Shown: one piece after another, positions 55,400 to 64,000 of the stretch
How positions within the stretch are numbered: the stretch's first letter is position 1
Layout of the letters: each line of letters begins with the position of its first letter
From: Micropterix aruncella
Lineage: Eukaryota > Arthropoda > Insecta > Lepidoptera > Micropterigidae
Reading direction: 5' to 3'
DNA length: 64,000 nt
Assembly (NCBI GenBank): GCA_944548615.1
Contig: OX155974.1
Span: 1,426,001 to 1,490,000, forward strand
Notes under the pieces: generated by a model
The model's input: only the letters and a program-made list of their open reading frames with translations
Told to the model about the DNA's origin: nothing
Database searches by the model: none
Program-made: the position numbers and the translations under genes

Positions 55400-56612
55400 A
55401 TGGATGAAATTTATGAAATTTTCGAACTAGACGAAATCTACGTCCACACTCCGAGAAGATATAAAGGCAGAGTGGATCCATTCAAGATGTACGACGCGCA
55501 GGAATTTCGTCGTCGCTATCGCTTCACTAAGGAAGAAGTCAGAATAATCATAGACCTGGTGCGCGATGATCTGGTTGAAAGTGCTTGTCAGAGAGGAAAG
55601 CCCATTTCTGTAGAGCTGAAAGTGCTAGCCACCCTCAGTGGTTACGCACGTAAAAAGGTAAGGTTAGGTTGCTATGTTGTGCTGTTTGCTATATGTTGCG
55701 TATTTAAAAACGTTTATGCTTTTGTAGGTTCAAGATGACACTGCCCAAATGCATGGTTTCAGTCAATCCACCATGAGCCGAATAAATGTAGAAGTGTCGA
55801 GGGCATTAGCGCTGAAATTGCCGCAAGTGATTAGATTCCCAACGAGTTTGCCAGAGCAGGTAAAGGCAATGCAAGGCTTTCAAGCAATTGCCAATATGCC
55901 CCAAATTATAAGCGCCATTGACTGCACGCACATCCGGATTAAAAAAACTGGTGGAGATTTAGCCCAGATGTACATCAACAGAAAGAATTATTATTCCTTG
56001 AATGTTCAGGTACCTATCCATACATAAACAAACTCCTGGAATTATCAATTCGTGACAGAGCTAGAGTAGGAAAGTGAGCCTAACAATGTATTTCAATTTC
56101 AGGTTATGTGCGATGCAGACTGCCGCATCACCAATATCGTGGCTGGGTGGCGTGGAAGCGCTCATGATTCCCGCATTTTTAATGAATGTGTGATGAAACG
56201 GCGCTTCGAAAATGGGGAATTCCAAGGGCGTCTGATAGGAGACAGCGGTTATGCGAGTGCGCCTTATATGTTGACACCAGTCCTTAATCCAGCAACTAGA
56301 GCGCAGGAACAATATAATGAGGCACATTGTAGCACTCGGAATGTGATTGAAAGGCTTTTTGGGCAGTGGAAGCAACGTTTTCGTTGCCTATTAATCGGCT
56401 TGAATGTCTCCCTTGAGACTGCGAAAACCATGATCGTCGCTATGTCAGTGTTGCACAATTTGGCATTAGATATGAGACGAGGAGCTGATGATTGGAGCGA
56501 TAGTGACGATGATGACGAGCGGCAAGTTGATGAGAATCCGAGACCCCAAAATGGAAATGAGAATGTTTCAGGAAATGTTTCCAGGGCTTTATATATAGCC
56601 AATAATTTTTAA
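55400..56612 (+). CDS. Harbinger (HARBI1-like) DDE transposase, three exons, 349 aa
   Basis: Exons 55400-55657, 55728-56009 and 56103-56612. Both introns are short, phase 0, with GTAAGG...GTAG and GTACCT...TTTCAG borders. A helix-turn-helix (MHGFSQSTMSRI) lies at residues 94-105. The DDE nuclease triad is visible: Asp151 in ISAIDCTHIRI, Asp227 in LIGDSGYAS, Glu263 in NVIERLFGQWKQRF. The acidic C-terminus is DDWSDSDDDDE. The length is usual for the family. It excises and reinserts the element at TWA sites, needing the Myb-like partner for nuclear import and DNA binding in studied Harbingers. No frameshift or stop is seen. Exons were joined by eye from the family pattern. Confidence 0.9.
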
Positions 56613-57322
56613 GTATCAGTGTGACCTGCTGATGGAATTTAATATTTTCACACTTTTGTAATATCAATATTTTAATATTTCAACACTTTTGGCTCATGGA
56701 CCACAATCCACATATACAATTTATTGTCAATTTTTATCAGTAATATTTACGTTTGTTTTTTTTTCAGGTCGCTTTTGGCTCATGGATACAAACTGAGCTA
56801 TTAACCCGGCCTTCGGGGGCCCGGAGGTTTTCCAGGCTCACCTGGGCAATTCTCGGTGGACGCGTTCTCGTCGCGGGAGTGAGTGCTGCTTCGCAGTAGC
56901 TAAGTTCCACCCGGGGACCTCCGCCCATGGGGTATATACATGGGTCCCTGCCCAGGGTAACGGGTGAAGGTTCTAACACCAAGGCACTAATGGCGACGAA
57001 GTACCTACTTGCTTATTGATGTGGTTGAAATGTTTCTAATTAATTAGTGTACTTATATGTTCTGTAATTTTTGGTAATAATAATGTTCTGTAATAAAATT
57101 CTACGAAATGAGATGATTGCCTTTCTGTTTCTAATAATATATATTTGATGATATTTTGTATATTATATTCTTTATAGAATTGATTAAATGGATGTTTTAA
57201 AAGAAAATAATAATAAAAGCCACTTACATAGCGACGAAGGAGTCCCTTGAGTGGATTTGGGAATGCTATACTTTTAAACGAGATTGGTTGGTTGTCTTGT
57301 GACTTGTGAACAGAGATGTAGG

Positions 57323-57688
<366 letters not shown>

Positions 57689-57740
57689 TTTTACTGCGAA
57701 TCATCATCCTATGAACGGATTATTTACAAAACCTTATCAA

Positions 57741-57915
<175 letters not shown>

Positions 57916-58896
57916 ATTTGAGATTTATAGTTAGTAAGAGGATAAAGGTGAGTACCTTAGCCAAACGTTTCGGACCCCGTGGCTCCTTCCTCAGCGGCGA
58001 GAAGAATACTTCTCGCCGCTGAATATTCTGGTCGCTTCTCGAGTATTGCTGCACTCTATACAGGGAGCGTAAAATTCACATGGCAGATATTGTTGTATAT
58101 GGTAAACAAAAAAATAAAAATTCATTCCTCAAAAAATAAACAATTTATTGCTCAAAAATACTATACAAAATATTGCTAAAATTACAGAAATAATTAGGTA
58201 TGTTATTTAAAAACAAGTCAGAGTCCATGTTCTGCTTCATTATTATATGGATCAGGAACGCAACATTGAGTCTTCACCCGTTACCCTGGGCAGGGACCCA
58301 TGTATATACCCCATGGGCGGAGGTCCCCGGGTGGAACTCAGCTACTGCTAAGCAGCACTCACTCCCGCGACTAGAACGCGTCCACCGAGAATTGCCCAGG
58401 TGAGCCTGGAAAACCTCCGGGCCCCCGAAGGCCGGGTTAATAGCTCAGTTTGTATCCATGAGCCAAAAGCGACCTAAAAAAAACAAACATATAAATATCA
58501 CCAGTAAAAATTGTCGAATAAAAAATATATACTTAGGATTTCATCAAAAATTGTATATGTGGATTGTCAAATCACATGTCGCTGGATCTGCACTGGTCAT
58601 TTGAAGGCCGGACTCCCTGCAAACGGATTATTGTTTGTAATCTTACATATACTTACAAATACAACAATCTTACAATACAAATACTTATCTTATGCAGTAG
58701 AATCACTGGCAGCAAGGAGAGATGTTGGAGAATTGGCAAGATGAGATGCAGTGGCAGCGTGCATATTACGAGGTTTTGCAGGAGCGGTAGGCAGGATGTG
58801 TGAGGATTTGTCAAGTTATAATGGCGAACACTACATAGTGGGCGAGTCTATTGGTTACTGAAGTACAGCATCGTCAGTTAGTCGTTTGCCTTCAGT

Positions 58897-60232
58897 TCAG
58901 TTCAGTTCAGAGGAAGTGTTCAGCTTCCTCATCTTGTACTCGTGTTCTTTTTTCATGTAAGCCAACAATAACTGGTGCCTTTCCTCTTCCCTTTTCTCTT
59001 TATTGTCGAATTCGTCCTTCATCAGTTTTAGCTTTAGAGCGTGGGTTTCCGCTTTCATTTTGCAAAGGGTTTCCTCGTACTTTCCCCCATATTGGAATAC
59101 GGGCTTTTTCCTTTTCAGACCCTGTAATTTAAAAAATATATATTTTATATCTGGACTACTGAGCATCTAAATTATATAATATTTATAATTCATACTAACA
59201 GCAGCTTTAACACGATTAGATGTGACCTGGTGGCTGCTGATTCCTCGGAGTTCGCCCATTGTATTCATGGTTGAAAGTAGACCAGTTTGCGGGCGATGAG
59301 GTGTGACAATATCTCGAAGTTGGGGTTCCTGCTGGCTGCTATCTCCTATGCAAGTGAAGTTAGCGATGCGGCGGGGAGAAGGAAATTCCTGCTGACTGCC
59401 TGCTGCGATGACATTGTCCACATCTGACGACGGTGAACGATTCACGATAAGGGGAGCATTAACATCTATGCTACACCCTGCGATGGGCATATGGGGTGTT
59501 GAAGGCGAAGGGGCCTGTGAATAGGCGATGACCACATTGTCGAGAATTGAAATCTCGTCCAAGGGGTCGGTGTTGACCGGTGGATTCATAGCTAGACCGG
59601 TGGATTCGTAGTGGCCGTCACTATCCAAACTGAAGTGATCTTCCACAAATATATGTGGAAGGGCCTCCTTAATCGCCCAGTCCATCGACGTCACCTTTAC
59701 TTCATTCGAACCGCCGCCAGTGCGTTTCTGCGCATTTAAAAACATGGAAATGTTCTTCTTCGCCGCTTGCTTCATTCTATGCCACTGCTCTCTCAATTTA
59801 CCAATCGCTCGATTCTCCTTGCCGACCAGTAAACAAAAACTGAAAAAAAAGGTTCAAAATATATTACTATCATCGGAAATGTCATTCATAACATAACTAT
59901 TGATACAATTTGTCAAATGGCTAATAGAAACGATTGATGTTACAACTGGAGCTAGCTTCAAACAACGATCTTGGCTCAAACTTCAGTAAGAAACAATCAA
60001 GGCTACATACAGGATAATTAGTTATCCGGGCGCCATTTATACTTATAAATACGTACTTCTTGTGTATATCAGTCCAAGAAGACAGTTTCATCTTGGTAAT
60101 ATTGGTGTCCGCTTGCTTATTTTCAACGATGTCCATGTGGCTTTTAACGAGGTCGAACAGAATGGCGCGTTCATTGTCGTCCCAATTTTGCTGCCGTTGA
60201 AATTTCGGGCGCTTTGCACTGTCACTGGCCAT
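58897..60232 (-). CDS. Harbinger Myb/SANT-like accessory protein, three exons, 346 aa
   Basis: Minus-strand exons 60232-60057, 59839-59200 and 59121-58897. Donors GTACGT and GTTAGT, acceptors TTTTTTTCAG and AAATTACAG, frame kept across both joins. Residues about 16-80 form a Myb/SANT-like domain with spaced Trp (NWDDNERAILFDLVKSH, LSSWTDIHKNF, LREQWHRMKQAAKK). The middle is Ser/Pro-rich and low complexity. A basic GLKRKK and a charged coiled coil (ETHALKLKLMKDEFDNKEKR) form the C-terminus. In Harbinger systems this protein binds subterminal DNA and recruits the transposase to the nucleus. Convergent with the transposase inside the same element. No disabling change is seen. Confidence 0.85.
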
Positions 60233-60551
60233 GATCTAAAATAAAAGTTGCTTCGAACTCCGCGATAAATGCTCACGTCCATTGTCTTTACCGGAAAGAA
60301 CGAAAAGACAACACACAAATGGCGCGAAATAATGCTCGAAAGTGACAGCTCCCTTCACTACCATAGACAATATTCCTTAAAATGACGGTTGTTGTCAGGG
60401 GGCGGAGCTTAATCCCGTGATTTACAAAACATCTGTTTAAGAATGACTCTGCATAGTCTGTGGAGGAGTGGGGTTAATCAAGGCTTGTTTGGTGATTTGT
60501 TAATCAGAGGTTAGTCACGCTGTTTAAGCCGGACTCTGAATAACACCGTAA

Positions 60552-60869
60552 GGCGGTGACTTATGGGCGTGAATACGCGTATTTGGTGCACATAACGCTG
60601 TGTTGGTGCATAATATCGTTCCGCCTAGCTCTGATGCGAGTTTGTTTATTTTTTAGACAGTTTTGCATGTTTTTTCGTTTTATTTCGTTAAATGCTGTAT
60701 AGTATCTACTAAATATGAATTATTGCAGTATAGGAACCTTTCTGAAAAATCTGAAAAATAAAGAAATACATACTGCGACTTAATAATTGTAAAGATAAAT
60801 GTAAAATTTCGGAAGAAAAAAAAAATAAATGTATAAGAAAAATACCTATAGGTGATTATGCCGGCTAGG
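60552..60869. other. Intergenic, nothing recognised
   Basis: AT-rich sequence without supported features. Confidence 0.4.
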
Positions 60870-61375
60870 ACTGCCTGCGGGTCAGTTTCGCTCTTCGGGC
60901 GCTCCTGGACGGTTTGCGAACCTTGCGGCGTCAGCCAATCGACTGTGCATTCCGACTGATAAGCGGAATGCACTTGTCCCTATAGAACAGGGGTGGTTGT
61001 TAACCTTACGGCAACCGCTCTTAAAAAACGACCAATTCGGCCACCCTATCCCGAGCGGTCGACATGGTCCGCAATAGATTCGGTAGATACCGAATCACCG
61101 CTACGTAAGGGAGAGGACCGCGCAAGCGACCTCGAACCCTTAACTAGTTGGGAGGCCGGAGAAATGTGGCCGAAAGTGGTAGTAAGGGCGCGAGGCCGCT
61201 CGTTGGTTGCAAACCCAGTGTCTCGCGGTAAGGCGTTGGCTTCTTACGGGTGAGTGGTGTAACTGTGAACGGTTTCGTCCCAAAGTCTCCTAAGCTCATC
61301 TTAAGGGAGACAGAACGATCAATATCGTTAAAACTTCCTGGGGTCTGGGTTCGACCGTTATAGTTGACACCTCCA
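60870..61375 (+). repeat. GC-rich 670-bp repeat family, diverged copy
   Basis: Contains CGCGGTAAGGCGTTGGCTTC, GCTCCTGGACGGTTTGCG and CCGTTATAGTTGACACC, homologous to 47950-48474. No gene. Confidence 0.55.
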
Positions 61376-61748
61376 AATACCCATTTACATGCAATTTATT
61401 CATCAGTTGAGTAGTTGTACTTGCATAAGTAGCATCTTAGCCTGTGCATGTGACTTGATGATTTGTTATTGCATCATAGCTCACAATGTCTTTTAGCGCC
61501 CGGCTGACTTGCCTGTGAGAAGTTTACTATTTAAAAAAAAACAATATAGAAATTGATCTATAAAAGATCAACCGAAAATTAAGACAGTGCTGGATTTTCA
61601 TCACTGGACATATAGATTAAGATTTGAAGCTCTAAGTGTTCAATTTGTTAAGCGATTTCATGAGGAATGTATTTAGGCTGATACAATACTTATATTCAGA
61701 TGCCACGAAGTAACAATACTGAAGTTCAAATTTAAAATATGGACTTAG
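61376..61748. other. Intergenic, nothing recognised
   Basis: AT-rich sequence without supported features. Confidence 0.4.
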
Positions 61749-61929
61749 ACCCCAGGCATGCACTTGCGGCCTGGCCGCAACGGCCAGACTACAGCGGCCA
61801 GCAAGATACTACCAAATGTATGGAATTACCGTCGACCGCGCGCACTTGGCCGCGCGGTTGACGGCGAGTCCATACATTTCGTAGTATCTCGTTGGCCGCC
61901 GCGGCCAGGCCGCAAGTGCGCACCGGGGT
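61749..61929. mobile_element. 181-bp GC-rich foldback/MITE
   Basis: The outer arms read ACCCCAGGCATGCACTTGCG and (reverse complement) ACCCCGGTGCGCACTTGCGG. The inner arms pair AGATACTACCAAATGTATGG with its complement near 61865-61890, and GTCGACCGCGCG with CGCGCGGTTGAC at the tip (61831-61862). No target duplication recognised. Confidence 0.65.
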
Positions 61930-63215
61930 TTACTTCCATTATAGAGAATCCATGCTGTTAAAGTAGGTATTGATAAGCGCAATGCCAATTGCTTTAAAAT
62001 CATTCATTAACCCAGCGTAAGCGGTAGTATTAAATCATTTTTTAACAACAAGTGTTTACTTAAAACTTTATCACGGTGCAATTATTAGCTTGAAGATGCT
62101 ACGGCTAAAAATATATTTATAAATGAACTAAATTGTACACTGTCACCATATACTGAAGATTGTATGGCAATCGTTGCCGTGTTATTGATTCATCCAATTC
62201 AATAACATTTGTTTGTCGAATAAAACATATTTCTTACAATTATAATTTTATTTTTGCTAGCATGTGTTTAAAATACATTTTCATTTCATCAGGAGCGGGA
62301 CGTGGTGGTATTGACTCCTTTATTTAATAAATGTTCCATCCGCTGTTATACTATCCCTGACTGAATTAATGTGAACATTCTTTATGCTGTCATAATGTTC
62401 TCGTGTAACGACTTCTGTAATTTTGCAAAAATTTATAGTACAGTTACAAACAATTAAATTTTGTTATAAAAAAATAAACAATTTTATAATAGTTTTTTTT
62501 TATTATTTTAAAAGCCAAAGAAAAAACAAGTAAATGCATGGTTTCCATCACACGTAAATTCGGGCGACTAACAGCCCATTTCCACTTGTCGGGTGTCTGA
62601 TCCGTTTTTTAATCGGATATCACCGCCTCTGTTCCCACTCGTTGGATGTCGGATTCGATTTAAAGGCAACTGCGCGATGGATGTCTACGAAGCTTTTGTT
62701 GTGATATACTATTAAGATGAAAACAAGTTATTTCAGGTTATGTTCGCAGATTGACAGCAAATGTCACCGTTTCCTACTCTAGGGTTACGATACGATACGA
62801 TACGATACGATAGTGTCAGTAGTACCATGGAATAACTACTAGATTACTACTAGATTCGGTCATTGTAACATGATCAGTGCATTGTAATACTAAATGTGAT
62901 AGTTAGGCAGAAATCACCCTCTTTGGGTGGAGCCATCAAATAAAAAAATGTGATAGAATAAAGCCAAATTAGAATGTGATAGAATAAAGCCAAAATAAAA
63001 ACAAATTTACATAATAAAAACAAAAACATACTTTTTGTCATTGCTTAAAAAATGTAACTGAAACTTCCGCCAGGTGTTTATTTAAAAAAAAAATAAGTTA
63101 ACCTGCTGTGGGTTTAACGCATCTTTGAATGCCTACATCTCGCTTATTATTTGAGGCCGAATAAAGATTCGGAATCAGTCACGGGGTACCTTACTATCTA
63201 AATATTAAGTAAATA
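61930..63215. other. Intergenic; (ACGAT)n microsatellite
   Basis: No gene. Six ACGAT-type pentamers at about 62784-62812. Around 62565-62660 CCACTTGTCGGGTGTCTG and CCCACTCGTTGGATGTCGG look like paired ends of a small insertion. Confidence 0.4.
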
Positions 63216-63284
63216 TAAAGTCGAAGACTATCGCGGTTGTTTGAAATTATAAATAAGATGGAAACCATATCCTATTTATAATAA
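63216..63284. mobile_element. Shrunken copy of the 197-bp foldback element
   Basis: AAGTCGAAGACTATCGCGGT through ATTATAAATAAGATGG and ATATCCTATTTATAAT equals the outer parts of 12852-13048 with the middle missing. Confidence 0.6.
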
Positions 63285-63556
63285 GTAATTAGTTGTATAA
63301 ATGTCCAAATTTTAAACGTCAAAAATTAACATAAATGTAGGTATCGTGATTAGTGTCAAATGAAAGGCCTGTTTGGGGACCTACATTTCAAAAATATATA
63401 TGTATCTATATGGATAACTTACATAAACCACAAATATTTCATTAGGAAAAGAATAAAAAATAATTACAAATACAGAAGTTCACTTTTTATAACGGAATAA
63501 ATGCAAAACCATGATCATTTCCTGGTCTCCACGACATGTACAAACCCCATATAACA

Positions 63557-64000
63557 TCAACGGGCACAAGCTTTAACGTGAAATTTACACGGATTGACTG
63601 GCACATTAGAATTGGCAATATAGGTGGTAGCACGGGACTTTGTTATATTATCTAGTAGAACCGGTGACTTTGAGAAGTGGTTATTAAGAACGTCTATATC
63701 TACATTGGGATCTACGGGTCCTTTACATTTACCAATTCCAAGTTGGTTCAGCACTTTCCACATTTCTTTGGGAGTACAATTTGCAAGCGAGTCGAAAATG
63801 TAACATTTTTTTGCATTACGACATAGTTGGTTACAACGATTCCTTAACGTACGGTAAAATTCCCAGTTGTCAGCTGAAGGATAACGCTTAAACTTAGACT
63901 TGGGCTCTATCGCGCTTTAACATATATTGCCGGATGGAATCGTTGAACCAGGGGTCTGATTGATGTCGTACTTTAGCTATTTTCACAGGGGCATGCTTGT
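63557..64000 (-). pseudogene. LINE ORF2 fragment (region between endonuclease and reverse transcriptase), runs off the window
   Basis: On the minus strand, entering from the right edge: HQSDPWFNDSIRQYM, then frame breaks, RCNQLCRNAKKCYIFDSL, and an open part 63763-63557 with MWKVLNQLGIGKCKGP. The WF-x-D-x-IRQ and W-x-x-LN-x-LG patterns are those of CR1/L2-like ORF2 between the two enzymatic domains. Frameshifts show decay. Confidence 0.65.

Overview
The window is AT-rich, non-coding-dominated eukaryotic DNA, very probably from an insect (perhaps a moth or butterfly; the order cannot be fixed from sequence alone). The reasons are spliced genes with GT-AG introns, many non-LTR retrotransposon (LINE) fragments of CR1/Jockey type, PIF/Harbinger, P-type, hAT and foldback DNA transposons, and (CCTAA)n arrays matching the usual insect telomere motif. 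Nothing bacterial is present: no operons, CRISPR arrays or ribosome binding sites. No tRNA or rRNA gene was found.

Left part (1-39,200): a tandem, TE-riddled duplication. Three units begin with the same sequence at 1, 22,567 and 30,060/30,345. Each carries one single-exon C2H2 zinc-finger gene on the minus strand (580-1692, 23196-24284, 30924-32036). The three proteins share their acidic N-terminus, a Cys-rich module and eight fingers with unusual HRK(x)K linkers. They differ mainly at the finger positions that read DNA bases. Unit lengths differ (about 22.6, 7.5 and 9 kb) because of insertions: a CR1-like LINE with two ORFs in unit 1, the same LINE partly deleted in unit 3, a second LINE at 19,306-22,290, palindromic MITEs, a hAT MITE in units 2 and 3, a foldback element in unit 3 and a 664-bp GC-rich retroposon. 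Because the units are paralogous, many insertions have an empty site elsewhere in the window, so boundaries and target duplications can be read directly. Shared insertions disagree about which units are closest, so sequence has been exchanged between units.

Middle (39,200-51,700): a graveyard of nested retrotransposon pieces. These include two fragments with a probable restriction-like endonuclease domain, a Jockey-like LINE interrupted by an RNase H-bearing LINE (13-bp target duplication), an inverted duplication of a LINE 3' end, two copies of a 590-bp palindrome-centred MITE and several copies of the GC-rich repeat.

Right part (51,700-64,000): a decayed P-type (THAP) transposase gene on the minus strand. 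It is followed by a complete-looking 5.5-kb PIF/Harbinger transposon (55,037-60,548) with 15-bp inverted ends, a TAA target duplication, an uninterrupted spliced DDE transposase and a convergent spliced Myb/SANT-like partner gene. Between its two genes sits a foldback block with two long (TA)n tracts around an 82-bp perfect hairpin. The end of the window holds another GC-rich repeat, a 181-bp palindromic MITE and a LINE ORF2 fragment running off the edge.

The only plausible host genes are the three zinc-finger paralogues. Everything else recognisable is mobile DNA in various states of decay.
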